Of a stretch of 64,000 bases of DNA, positions 40,649 through 48,170 are shown piece after piece. Numbering within the stretch: position 1 is the first letter of the stretch; each line of letters opens with the position of its first letter. The DNA is from Clostridiales bacterium. GTDB lineage: Bacteria; Bacillota; Clostridia; Christensenellales; CAG-314. The notes under the pieces were generated by a model that had not been told where the DNA came from, did not search any database, and saw only the letters and a list, made by a program, of their open reading frames with translations. Both the position numbers and the translations under genes were made by a program. The stretch is taken from positions 1 to 64,000 of the forward strand of contig JAFLVM010000001.1 of the NCBI GenBank assembly GCA_022508305.1, read 5' to 3'.

Positions 40649-41014
40649 ATGATTTCAGACGAAAAATTGTTGAAAAAGGCAAATGAAGGCAAAGACTTGA
40701 CGGTAGAAGAAGTGCAACGCTATAATGAAATTGTAAAACCGCAACAACATGTTTATGGGAAATACGGAACATTGGCGAAAATCTATCTTGAAGAACACAA
40801 TACAGCAAAGTTGTGGGGAATAGAGAATTTGCCTAACTATTTACATGGAATTGACAAACAGGCTGAAGAGCTGCAGGCGACACTAAGTGACAAACTGTCG
40901 CAAAGCGAGCAATATAAGAGAACTGGAGATTTCGTAGAAGACTACAGACGGTTAACTGCTATGCAAAAAGTCATTGAAGAGGAAATATTGGCAGAACTGG
41001 TCTATGTTGCGTAA
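40649..41014 (+). CDS. tnpV: TnpV-like transposon-encoded protein
   Basis: 121 residues from ATG 40649 with GGAGG upstream; the longer frame start at 40604 would lie in the promoter. The C-terminal half (GIDKQAEELQATLSDKLSQS ... RRLTAMQKVIEEEILAELVYV) matches the TnpV family found beside TnpX-type recombinases (Tn4451/Tn4453 group). Function is not established; an accessory to excision or its regulation is likely. Confidence 0.7.
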   Translation: MISDEKLLKKANEGKDLTVEEVQRYNEIVKPQQHVYGKYGTLAKIYLEEHNTAKLWGIENLPNYLHGIDKQAEELQATLSDKLSQSEQYKRTGDFVEDYRRLTAMQKVIEEEILAELVYVA

Positions 41015-41026
41015 AGGAGGAAAGGT

Positions 41027-41422
41027 TTGAAACGAGTAGCTATCTATGTCCGCTACGGTAGGGATGCAAAAGATACGGATAAGACTATAGAACAGAAACT
41101 AAAGTCATTTATCAAGAAAATGCCCGATTGGAAATGCGTCAATTTATTTGTTGATGATGGGTTTAGTGGTTTAGATAAAGCACGTCCCGAATTAAATAAG
41201 ATGATTGCAGCATGTGAAAAAGGCACTGTTGACATAGTTATAGTCGAAAGTTTGAAGCATATATCAAGAGACTTTATGTATGCAAGTAAGTTGATTTCAG
41301 ACATAAAAAATCTCGGCGTAGATATTTATAGTGAGTCAACGAAACAATTTCTTACGAATGGTCCATTGTGGAATTTGCAAACAGGGGAATACAATGCAAA
41401 CCGACAGAAAAATAATAAATAA
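41027..41422 (+). CDS. Degenerate serine-recombinase N-terminal domain, catalytic Ser missing
   Basis: 131 residues from TTG (AAAGGAGG upstream). It has the resolvase fold signature: KRVAIYVRYGRDAKDTDKTI at the N-terminus, then FVDDGFSGLDKARPELNKMI, then VIVESLKHISRDFMYASKLI. In active enzymes the first block reads R-x-S; here Tyr-Gly replaces it, so the nucleophilic Ser is absent. There is no DNA-binding or zinc domain. It is probably not a recombinase and may act as a regulator or partner of the large recombinase downstream. Confidence 0.7.
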   Translation: MKRVAIYVRYGRDAKDTDKTIEQKLKSFIKKMPDWKCVNLFVDDGFSGLDKARPELNKMIAACEKGTVDIVIVESLKHISRDFMYASKLISDIKNLGVDIYSESTKQFLTNGPLWNLQTGEYNANRQKNNK

Positions 41423-41594
41423 AAGGTACGAAGATAGACACAAAGAGGAACGCAAGGCACGAAATGGTACATTCAGTACGACAATGCCTAGGGAAGAGTT
41501 GGAAGAGATAAATCAATTTCTAATAACTCACCAGATTACAAAAGTTGAATTAATTGTCGCAGGGTACGAAACCTTGAAAAAGTGTACAACTTAA
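41394..41594 (+). CDS. Small basic ICE protein, RHH-like
   Basis: 66 residues from ATG 41394, which has AGGGGAA a few bases upstream and overlaps the end of the previous gene by 29 bp. N-terminal half very basic (DRKIINKRYEDRHKEERKAR), then FSTTMPREELEEINQFLI and a helix, the strand-helix-helix pattern of small ribbon-helix-helix proteins. No firm family. It precedes a terminator. Confidence 0.5.
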   Translation: MQTDRKIINKRYEDRHKEERKARNGTFSTTMPREELEEINQFLITHQITKVELIVAGYETLKKCTT

Positions 41595-41609
41595 TAAAAT
41601 ACAAAATGC

Positions 41610-41640
41610 GATAGCGAGAGTTTAACTCTCGCTATCTTGT
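41610..41640 (+). terminator. Terminator within the integration module
   Basis: A 12-bp perfect stem (GATAGCGAGAGT at 41610-41621, ACTCTCGCTATC at 41625-41636) is followed by TTGTTTG. The next ~120 bases hold no recognisable gene. Confidence 0.8.
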
Positions 41641-41761
41641 TTGTATAAGGTATTGCTATTTACTATATATAGTTATAGATAGTAAAGGCAAGCACAAAAA
41701 TAGTGCATTTCATATACATATAGAGAAACTTCGGTGAGGTCGAAAATAAGTTTATAGGAGA

Positions 41762-41947
41762 ATATCAACGAAAACGATAACAGAATCGCTAAAAGAAAAA
41801 TATGATACTTACCCTACATCACAGTGTGAGTATGAAATTGACGGAAAGAAATATATTGTTACAAGACATTTTGTTGGCGACAAGGAGTTAGATCGGTTAA
41901 TTGCAGACCTTGCTATTACTCAAGCGAACAGAGAAATGGGCTTGTAA
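41762..41947 (+). pseudogene. tnpW: TnpW-like small protein without a normal start codon
   Basis: A frame of about 60 codons ends at TAA 41945-41947 and contains EIDGKKYIVTRHFVGDKELD and LIADLAI, matching the TnpW family found next to TnpX-type recombinases. AGGAG (41756-41760) is present, but no ATG, GTG or TTG occurs in frame at the expected place; the sequence reads ATA-TCA-ACG. Loss of two bases from an ATGTCAACG-like start would explain it. Either the start is lost or a rare codon (ATA, ACG) is used. Confidence 0.5.
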
Positions 41948-41973
41948 TTATTCGTAAAAAACCAATCAATAGC

Positions 41974-42016
41974 TTGAAAAGAATGGTGTGTTATGGTATA
42001 ATCCTAATATACCATA
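41974..42016 (+). promoter_or_regulatory. Recombinase promoter with dyad over the -10
   Basis: TTGAAA (41974-41979), 17-nt spacer, TATAAT (41997-42002). A 9-bp inverted repeat TATGGTATA (41992-42000)/TATACCATA (42008-42016) covers the -10 and the probable start point. Confidence 0.7.
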
Positions 42017-42047
42017 TTTGAGGCTTTGACAATAAAAGGAGGTATAA

Positions 42048-43682
42048 GTGTCAAAGCAAAAACAACTTAATAAAACTGGAATATACATGCGATTGTCAAG
42101 AGATGATGATAAAGCCGGCGAGTCGATGTCTATAGAACATCAGCGCATAATGCTGAGAAATTATGTGGCAGAAAATGGTGGTGTTGTAATAGACGAGTAT
42201 GTTGATGACGGTTGGTCGGGTACGAATTTTGATCGCCCCGCAGTCAAAAGAATGTTAGAAGACGCGCAGTCGGGAAGAATTGATACGATAGTTGTAAAAG
42301 ATTTATCTCGATTTGGACGTAACTACATTCAAGTAGGACAGTATATTGACTACATATTCCCAGCTTACGGCATTCGGTTTATTGCACTAAATGATAACCT
42401 TGACACATCAGATAGGACAAGTACCGCTATGGATATGATGCCAATTATGAATGTTTTTAATGAATGGCACGCTGCAAACACAAGCAAAAAGATACGAGCT
42501 GTGTTAGAAGCCAAACAACGTTCAGGGCAGTACACGAATTGGAATTACTCTTACGGGTATAGAGCAGGTAGTGACGAAAACCGAACAGCAGTCATTGACG
42601 AGGTGGCAGCACAAGTTGTAAGACGTATTTTTGATATGCGTTTGCAAGGTAACTCCATCAAAGTTATTGCAAGAACATTGACAGACGAAGGCATACCCAA
42701 TCCTGCAACGTACTTTACTCGTTTGGATGGCGGTAAATGGGATAGAAGATGCTCTCCCTATTGGTGCCCAAGAACAGTAATGTGGATACTGTCTAATCCA
42801 ATATACATAGGGACGGTTACACAGCACAAGACCACATGCGTTTCGTACAAAAATCATAAGGTCATAAAGGTACCTGACAGTGAACAAATTGTCAAAGAAA
42901 ATGCTCACGATGCGATCATTAGTCAGGAAGTGTGGAATAAGGTGCAAGAGATAAATCAGTCTGTCTCAAGAGGTAGAGTTGACAAGTCAAATGTAATTCA
43001 CAATCTATCGGGATTGCTTGTTTGTGCCGACTGTGGTAAAAAGCTCAAGTTTAAGACTGTGAAAAATTGTAGATATTACACCTGTCGCACTTATGTAGAT
43101 CTCGGAAAGAAATATTGCTCATCTCACACAATAACCGAGAGTGTAATAGAACGCATAGTTTTAGCAGATATTCAATCTATGTTAAATTATGTAGAGCTTG
43201 ATGAGACAAAAGCAAAAGAACGTTTTTTAAGAGAACGTGCAAAACACAATGCGCAAGATAAATATTCCAGTGAAAAACAATTAAGAGCTTATAAGAATAG
43301 ACTTGAAGAGTTAGACAAACTCATTCAGTCGGCGTTTGAAGCAAAGGTTTTGAAAAGTATGCCCGAAAACGTTTGTATCAGTCTTTGCGAAAAGTACCAA
43401 GCCGAGAAAGAGACTTTGCAAAAACAGATTGCGGAACTTGAAAAAAAGCTTGCAGAATTAGGTAAGGACGAAGAAGGCGTTGAGGAATACATTAAAAGAC
43501 TAAAGCACTACGGAAGATGTGAAACTCTTACTCGTGAAATGTGTTTACAACTTATCGAGTTTATATCGGTAGGAGAATGGAAAGAAAATGTCAAGGAACG
43601 AGAAATTCACATATACTATAAGTTTATAAGTAGTGTAAATATTACAGATTTTAAGCAAAATAGGCTAAAAGTTGTCCCTTAA
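42048..43682 (+). CDS. tnpX: TnpX/TndX-type large serine recombinase (ICE integrase)
   Basis: 544 residues from GTG with AAAGGAGG upstream. N-terminal catalytic domain: GIYMRLSRDDD gives the nucleophilic Ser at ~17, followed by VDDGWSGTNFDRPAVKRML and IVVKDLSRFGRN. Then the recombinase domain (~160-280), a zinc ribbon (CADCGKKLKF ... CRTY ... YCSSH, ~330-365) and a long coiled coil (~385-490). It catalyses excision and integration of the element without host factors. The stop codon lies 8 nt from the element's right end, the usual place for this gene. Confidence 0.92.
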   Translation: MSKQKQLNKTGIYMRLSRDDDKAGESMSIEHQRIMLRNYVAENGGVVIDEYVDDGWSGTNFDRPAVKRMLEDAQSGRIDTIVVKDLSRFGRNYIQVGQYIDYIFPAYGIRFIALNDNLDTSDRTSTAMDMMPIMNVFNEWHAANTSKKIRAVLEAKQRSGQYTNWNYSYGYRAGSDENRTAVIDEVAAQVVRRIFDMRLQGNSIKVIARTLTDEGIPNPATYFTRLDGGKWDRRCSPYWCPRTVMWILSNPIYIGTVTQHKTTCVSYKNHKVIKVPDSEQIVKENAHDAIISQEVWNKVQEINQSVSRGRVDKSNVIHNLSGLLVCADCGKKLKFKTVKNCRYYTCRTYVDLGKKYCSSHTITESVIERIVLADIQSMLNYVELDETKAKERFLRERAKHNAQDKYSSEKQLRAYKNRLEELDKLIQSAFEAKVLKSMPENVCISLCEKYQAEKETLQKQIAELEKKLAELGKDEEGVEEYIKRLKHYGRCETLTREMCLQLIEFISVGEWKENVKEREIHIYYKFISSVNITDFKQNRLKVVP

Positions 43683-43700
43683 GTTACTTGACCAACAGGG
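43683..43700 (+). other. Right attachment junction (attR) at a GA dinucleotide
   Basis: Element sequence ends ...TTACTT-GA and host collagen-like codons CCA ACA GGG GCA begin at 43692. A Gly codon GGA would be expected just before CCA, so the crossover GA (43690-43691) fits both the host repeat and the GA core used by TnpX/TndX-type recombinases. Confidence 0.6.
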
Positions 43701-44231
43701 GCAACCGGAGCAACGGGTTCTCAGGGTATACAAGGTGTAGTAGGTCCTACAGGTCCTACGGGCGCAACAGGCGCGACAGGCCCTGCAACCGACGGTCTTG
43801 CTGCATACGGCGGACTGTATTCTGACAGCATCGCGACGGTGACCTTGCCCGAAGCTACGCCCACACAGCTTACGCTTGGTTCAACCATGCCCAGCCTCAA
43901 CGTAACCTACGGAACAAACGACATCACTATTGAGCAAGCAGGCGACTATGAAATCAACTACGGTTTGCTTGGTAGCGTAGACCCCGCGTCCACGATCAGC
44001 TTGAGCGTGTACAACAACGGTTCGCAGCTTACCTCGGCGATAATCAACCAAGATTTCATCACGGGTACGGCGCGTTCCATGAACGGCAGCACGATTGTAA
44101 CTCTTGCCGATGGCGACGTATTGACGCTTTACGCATCCGGTAGCGCGGCAACAACGCTCACGCCCAACGACAACGTGAACACCTACTTGACCGTCAAAAA
44201 GCTCAACAGCGGCGAAGTAGTGGACGAGTAA
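43692..44231 (+). pseudogene. 3' fragment of a BclA-like collagen/spore-surface protein, interrupted by the ICE
   Basis: From 43692 the frame reads Gly-X-Y collagen triplets (PTGATGATGSQGIQG then PTGPTGATGATG) followed by a ~140-residue C-terminal beta domain (AYGGLYSDSIAT ... TLPEATPTQL ... VKKLNSGEVVDE) of the kind that trimerises BclA-type exosporium filaments. An in-frame TGA lies immediately upstream at the junction, and no start is present, so only the 3' part is left here. The 5' part should lie at the far left end of the element. Confidence 0.82.
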
Positions 44232-44259
44232 CAACAATAAAACCACAAATGAATTACAA

Positions 44260-44298
44260 AAGGACTGCGGATTTCCGCAGTCCTTAATTTATTTTTTA
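44260..44298 (+). terminator. Terminator between the collagen-like gene and mgtE
   Basis: An 11-bp perfect stem (AAGGACTGCGG at 44260-44270, CCGCAGTCCTT at 44275-44285) is followed by a T-rich tract. It may also serve the convergent mgtE transcript. Confidence 0.8.
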
Positions 44299-44390
44299 TT
44301 TTTTTTGAATAAATTTGATTTACTATTTAATTCAGTATTGTTAATTTTTTGACTGTAATTATTGCATCGCCTTTTATTGCAGTAACCATT

Positions 44391-45785
44391 TTACGCTGCC
44401 GCAAGGAAGGGCGGTAAAATTGCCATAGAAATAAGGCAGAAAATGATTAGCGACAATGCGTCGACAATGGTGGTAATAAACGGACTTGCCACAACCGCCG
44501 GGTCAAGCCTGCACGCCTTTGCAAGTAGCGGCATCAAACAGCCGACCGTTTTGGCAAGGACAACGGTTGCGAACAGCGATAGCGACACAGCGAGGCAAAT
44601 GTACCAAGTGTAGTCGTAGCCAAACGCTAATCCGTCAAGCAAGTACAGTTTTCCGAAGCAAACTACGGCAAGACATGCAGCAAGCATGGCTGATACGCGT
44701 AGCTCCTTCCACAGCACCTTCAATGCGTCTCTTGGGCGAATCTCGTCGAGCGCAAGTCCGCGAATAACCGTAACAGACGCTTGGCTTCCTGCGTTTCCGC
44801 CCGTGTCCATCAGCATGGGAATGCATGCAAACAGTAGTGGGCTGAGCGCGTTGAGATTGCCCTCAAACTTGTTGATAATAAGCCCCGTAAAGGTTGCGGA
44901 AATCATGAGTATCAACAGCCAAGGAATACGGTTTTTCCAAATCTGCCACACGCTCTGCTCCATGTAGGTGTCGGTGGAGGGGGTAACTGCCGCCATGATT
45001 GAAATATCTTCGGTGGCTTCCTGTTCCATGACGTCCAACACGTCGTCGACGGTGACGATACCGACCATGCGGTTTTCGCTGTCCACAACGGGCAATGCCG
45101 ACAAGTCGTATTTTGAAATTTGTTGCGCGGCGAATTCCTTGTCGTCCGTAGCCTCAACGGAAATAACGTCCGTTTCCATGAATTCGGAAATAGGCGTTTC
45201 GTATTCGTGTAGCAGCAAATCCTTGACGGTAACGGTGCCTATTAGTTTACGCTTGTCGTCGGTGACGTAGCAGTTGTAAATGGTTTCTTTGTCTACCGCA
45301 ACCTGACGAATACGGTTAAAGCACTCCTGCACCGTCATGTTCTTGCGCAAACTTACGTACTCGACGGTCATAATCGTGCCTGCCGAGTCCTTGGGGTACT
45401 TCAAGATTTCATTTATCATGTTGCGCGTTTCTGCGTCCGACTGCTTTATGATACGCTTGACGACGTTTGCGGGCATTTCTTCGATGATATCTACCGTGTC
45501 GTCCAAGAACATTTCGTCAAACACTGCTTTAAGTTCGGCGTCGGAAAAAGTGTTCAGCAGCAGCTCCTGACTGTCGTAGGACATTTCAACGAAAGTTTCC
45601 GCTGCATTTTCCTTGCTAAGCAGGCGAAAAACAGGCAAAATATCCTTTTCGTTCAGTTCTTCAAGCAGTAGAGCGCTGTCCTGCGGTTGCAAGTCGTTGA
45701 TGAGAGCCTTTATCTCACGAAAGTTTTTCGCCGTGAGCAGCTCCAACGTTTTTTCAGTTAGTTCTTGCAATTCTTCGTACTCCAT
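44391..45785 (-). CDS. mgtE: MgtE magnesium channel
   Basis: 464 residues. Start ATG at 45785 (minus) preceded by AAAGGAGGCG. N domain of superhelical repeats (~5-120: LLLEELNEKDILPVFRLL, ETFVEMSYDSQELLL), two CBS domains (~130-250, with SAGTIMTVEYVSL and ALPVVDSENRMVGIVTVDDV) and five membrane helices (~285-464) with the pore signature PMLMDTGGNAGSQAS. It imports Mg2+, gated by cytosolic Mg2+ binding to the CBS/N domains. Transcribed away from the ICE remnant and divergently from the small membrane gene at 45957. Confidence 0.95.
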   Translation of the reverse strand: MEYEELQELTEKTLELLTAKNFREIKALINDLQPQDSALLLEELNEKDILPVFRLLSKENAAETFVEMSYDSQELLLNTFSDAELKAVFDEMFLDDTVDIIEEMPANVVKRIIKQSDAETRNMINEILKYPKDSAGTIMTVEYVSLRKNMTVQECFNRIRQVAVDKETIYNCYVTDDKRKLIGTVTVKDLLLHEYETPISEFMETDVISVEATDDKEFAAQQISKYDLSALPVVDSENRMVGIVTVDDVLDVMEQEATEDISIMAAVTPSTDTYMEQSVWQIWKNRIPWLLILMISATFTGLIINKFEGNLNALSPLLFACIPMLMDTGGNAGSQASVTVIRGLALDEIRPRDALKVLWKELRVSAMLAACLAVVCFGKLYLLDGLAFGYDYTWYICLAVSLSLFATVVLAKTVGCLMPLLAKACRLDPAVVASPFITTIVDALSLIIFCLISMAILPPFLAAA

Positions 45786-45841
45786 TTTTCGCCTCCTTTG
45801 GTAGACAGTAATCAAGACGCCTGCCGCATTTATATATAAAT

Positions 45842-45870
45842 ATTTTAATTTTGATTTGTGTTTGTGTCAA
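45842..45870 (-). promoter_or_regulatory. Promoter of mgtE
   Basis: On the minus strand TTGACA (45870-45865), a 17-nt spacer, then TAAAAT (45847-45842). No Mg2+-sensing leader was recognised in the ~55 nt before the start. Confidence 0.7.
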
Positions 45871-45906
45871 CGAAATTACGGCTATTTATCTTATTTTACT
45901 TGTTTG

Positions 45907-45935
45907 TTGACAACGTTTCTATAATATAGTACAAT
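45907..45935 (+). promoter_or_regulatory. Promoter of the small membrane protein gene
   Basis: TTGACA (45907-45912), a 17-nt spacer, TACAAT (45930-45935). It is a near-consensus sigma-A type promoter 21 nt before the ATG. Confidence 0.8.
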
Positions 45936-45956
45936 TTGTTTATATATGGAGTTACT

Positions 45957-46391
45957 ATGAAAGAGTACTATTTGCAGCGATTGCATTGGATATTTCACTA
46001 TAAAAACAGGAAATTTTTTTACTGTCTTTTCAAAACGCTTTGCTTGATTGTCGGAGTGCCTGTCTACGCCGTTTGTTTTGTACTGGAAATGATATTTACG
46101 GCAATCAATATGATTTTCAGCTGGATACCAGTACTTAACATGGTGGTAATGGTAATATGCAAGGCCTTTGTGTGGCTGTTCGGTTCGACCTTCTACATTT
46201 GTATTTTGCCCGACCTCAAGGAGTACCGCGCGGCGAACAAGGAAGTTGACTACGAGGTAGAGGATGCAGACGCTAACGACAGCGCGACAGACCCAACAAG
46301 CGAGCCGACCGCAGAACTAATTGAAGATACCGAAAACGTCGTCGAAACGGAGCAACAAGCCGACGTGCCGCCCAATGAAGAAGAAAATTAA
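45957..46391 (+). CDS. Membrane protein with acidic tail, unknown function
   Basis: 144 residues from ATG 45957 with TGGAG upstream. A basic N-terminus (KEYYLQRLHWIFHYKNRKFF) is followed by two hydrophobic segments (~20-45 and ~48-80), then a soluble tail that is strongly acidic (~95-144: DYEVEDADANDSATD then ENVVETEQQADVPPNEEE). I do not recognise the family. It is monocistronic, between its own promoter and a terminator. Confidence 0.7.
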   Translation: MKEYYLQRLHWIFHYKNRKFFYCLFKTLCLIVGVPVYAVCFVLEMIFTAINMIFSWIPVLNMVVMVICKAFVWLFGSTFYICILPDLKEYRAANKEVDYEVEDADANDSATDPTSEPTAELIEDTENVVETEQQADVPPNEEEN

Positions 46392-46407
46392 AATTTTATA
46401 ATATACA

Positions 46408-46442
46408 AAGCCTCACTGACTTGACGAATCAGAGAGGCTTTC
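46408..46442 (+). terminator. Hairpin terminator before spo0A
   Basis: AAAGCCTC (46408-46415) pairs with GAGGCTTT (46435-46442), with an inner CTGA/TCAG pairing. Confidence 0.6.
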
Positions 46443-46470
46443 AATTTGCGGCGAGGCGACTCACTTTTTT

Positions 46471-46477
46471 TCGACAA
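46471..46477 (-). promoter_or_regulatory. Possible 0A box upstream of spo0A
   Basis: TTCGACA on the plus strand is TGTCGAA on the minus strand, the Spo0A binding core. It lies ~53 bp upstream of the -10 TACAAT (46530-46535), where autoregulation would be expected. A 7-mer can occur by chance. Confidence 0.4.
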
Positions 46478-46529
46478 ATTTGGTGTATATTCCCTTTTTT
46501 CTTTATGAATACAAATAGGCGCGCCGTGT

Positions 46530-46535
46530 TACAAT
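46530..46535 (+). promoter_or_regulatory. Extended -10 of spo0A
   Basis: TACAAT preceded by TGT (extended -10). No TTGACA-like -35 is seen at the standard distance, consistent with activator dependence. Confidence 0.45.
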
Positions 46536-46565
46536 GTATGCACTAAGACAAAAGGAGACAGGGCA

Positions 46566-47294
46566 GTGATTACTATTGGTTTGATAGGTCAAAGCGGACT
46601 GAAGGAAAAATTGGAGGAAAACGACGAATTTAGCGTAGTATTCGACGTCGAGGGCAAAGACGCGCGCAGGTGGTTGGACAAGGGCGCGCCCGACGTCGTC
46701 ATTACCGAGCTGGTTATGGGCGGCGAGGACGGCTACGCTCTGCTTGAGAGATACCACGACGCCAAGTTTATCGTAGCGTCAGAGCTAAAGAGCGAGGTGT
46801 TTGTAATAAAGGCGTTGGAACTTGGCGCCAAGTACTATCTTGTAAAGCCGCTGGAGTACAACGTGCTTGAACAACGTATTTTGAACGTCTACGACGGCGA
46901 TCGCTTGGGCGGCAAAGTGGTGCGCAAAAAGAGCGTTTCCGAAAAGACATTGGACGAGCGTATCAGCAGTATATTCGTAAGCGTCGGTATTCCCGCGCAT
47001 ATTAAGGGCTATCAATTTTTACGCGAGGGCATCAAGCTTGCCGTGGACAATCCGCCTATCATCAATGCAATCACTAAGAGCCTGTATCCGTCCATTGCTA
47101 AACGCTTCAACACGACCTCAAGCAAGGTAGAACGCGCCATTCGTCACGCCATAGAGGTGGCTTGGAACAGAGGTAAGATTGAAAACATCAACAACATTTT
47201 CGGCGTCAAGGTGTACAACGCCTCCGAAAAGCCCACCAACGGCGAATTTATTGCGCTACTTGCTGACAAAATGCTACTTGAATGCGCCTACTAA
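46566..47294 (+). CDS. spo0A: Spo0A sporulation master regulator with degenerate receiver domain
   Basis: 242 residues from GTG with AAGGAGA 8 nt upstream. The C-terminal effector domain (~128-242) is clearly Spo0A: GIPAHIKGYQFLREGI, PSIAKRFNTTSSKVERAIRH, VYNASEKPTNGEFIALLADK. The receiver (~1-110) is abnormal: the acidic pair normally found after the first strand is replaced (GLIGQS), the phospho-acceptor Asp position is Glu48 (VITELVMGGEDG where other Spo0A proteins have VLDIIMP), while the Lys (LVKPLE) and a Ser at the Thr position are kept. It therefore probably cannot be phosphorylated, and Glu may mimic the active state. Regulation by level or by another signal is inferred. Confidence 0.9.
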   Translation: MITIGLIGQSGLKEKLEENDEFSVVFDVEGKDARRWLDKGAPDVVITELVMGGEDGYALLERYHDAKFIVASELKSEVFVIKALELGAKYYLVKPLEYNVLEQRILNVYDGDRLGGKVVRKKSVSEKTLDERISSIFVSVGIPAHIKGYQFLREGIKLAVDNPPIINAITKSLYPSIAKRFNTTSSKVERAIRHAIEVAWNRGKIENINNIFGVKVYNASEKPTNGEFIALLADKMLLECAY

Positions 47295-47343
47295 AACACC
47301 ATTGTCAAAAATGAAAAATATTGAATTTTTTTAACGCAAGAGG

Positions 47344-47372
47344 TTGCCAACCTTCCGTCACTGTGCTAAAAT
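47344..47372 (+). promoter_or_regulatory. Promoter of the TetR gene
   Basis: TTGCCA (47344-47349), a 17-nt spacer, TAAAAT (47367-47372) with TGC extension. The stretch CCGTCACTGTGCTAAAAT closely matches the promoter at 49200-49217. Confidence 0.7.
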
Positions 47373-47402
47373 TAGTTAAAACAAAAGTGAACGGAGAAGG
47401 GC

Positions 47403-47990
47403 ATGCAATACTTAAAGAAGGAAATTAGGGATAGAATACTTGCCGCAGCAGTAGATGAGTTCAAGGAACAGGGCTACGCTGACGCGTCTATTCGTAATAT
47501 AGCCAACAATGCAGAAATTTCTCTTGGAAATATCTACCGTTACTATGACAACAAAGAGGCGCTGTACTTTGCGGTGATAAATCCGTTTATGGAGAGCATA
47601 AAGGAATTTTTCGACAACGAATTTAGCTTTACCGACAAGAGCATGAAGGAAATTTCCGAAATGCTAATCTCTTTCATTATGCAGTACAACGACGAGCTGC
47701 TTATCATCTGCAAGGGTAACACCGTTCACTACGGTACCTTCGTAGGGTACATTATCGACGTGATTGCAGGCAAGGTCAGGGAGCTTATTCAAAGCGTTTT
47801 CCCCGAGATTGACAGCAAGATCAAGAACCCGGAGTTCTGCACGGTAGTTGCCGAGGGATTTTTGACAAGCTTCTTCAAGGTGTTGAAGTGCAGCGATTCC
47901 AAGGAAACGCAGGAACGCAACGCGCGCGAACTAATCAGTTTCTACTTCGGTCACATGAAGGACCGGTTTGAAAACTTCGACGTAGATTAA
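47403..47990 (+). CDS. TetR/AcrR-family transcriptional regulator
   Basis: 195 residues. N-terminal TetR HTH (~8-55: RDRILAAAVDEFKEQGYADA, IRNIANNAEISLGNIYRYYD, KEALYFAVI), then a helical ligand-binding domain (~60-190) with no recognisable ligand signature. The ribosome site is GGAGAAGG. No transporter or enzyme gene is adjacent in an operon, so the regulon is unknown. A terminator follows ~80 nt after the stop. Confidence 0.88.
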   Translation: MQYLKKEIRDRILAAAVDEFKEQGYADASIRNIANNAEISLGNIYRYYDNKEALYFAVINPFMESIKEFFDNEFSFTDKSMKEISEMLISFIMQYNDELLIICKGNTVHYGTFVGYIIDVIAGKVRELIQSVFPEIDSKIKNPEFCTVVAEGFLTSFFKVLKCSDSKETQERNARELISFYFGHMKDRFENFDVD

Positions 47991-48067
47991 TGACGCTATA
48001 AGCGTCGGTATGCTTTGTTCCGCCCTCGCTTCTAACGTCATCAATAATAAGTAATATTAAAAGATTT

Positions 48068-48098
48068 GCGTGTATGAAATGTCATACGCGCTTTTTTT
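48068..48098 (+). terminator. Terminator after the TetR gene
   Basis: A 9-bp stem with one G-T wobble (GCGTGTATG at 48068-48076, CATACGCGC at 48083-48091) is followed by seven T. Confidence 0.85.
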
Positions 48099-48136
48099 GC
48101 GTTAATTTTACGCTAACACATTTTGTCGCCGCTGTA

Positions 48137-48145
48137 CATACAATA
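48137..48145 (+). promoter_or_regulatory. Possible mother-cell sigma (SigE/SigK-like) -10 element
   Basis: CATACAATA matches the -10 of SigE (CATACAnT) and SigK (CATAnnnTA) promoters. The -35 side is less clear. It lies 25 nt before the next ATG with AGGAGG between. Confidence 0.4.
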
Positions 48146-48170
48146 TACTGATTATCTTAGGAGGTAAACA

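Noticed and set aside
42048..43682. Invertase acting on a local switch
   Set aside because: No inverted repeats suited to inversion flank the gene. Its length, zinc ribbon, tnpV/tnpW neighbours and terminal position fit an ICE integrase.
43839..44231. The collagen-like tail as an independent 130-residue gene
   Set aside because: The same frame continues upstream as Gly-X-Y repeats to the attR junction, and the internal GTG has no ribosome site. It is the 3' fragment of an interrupted gene.
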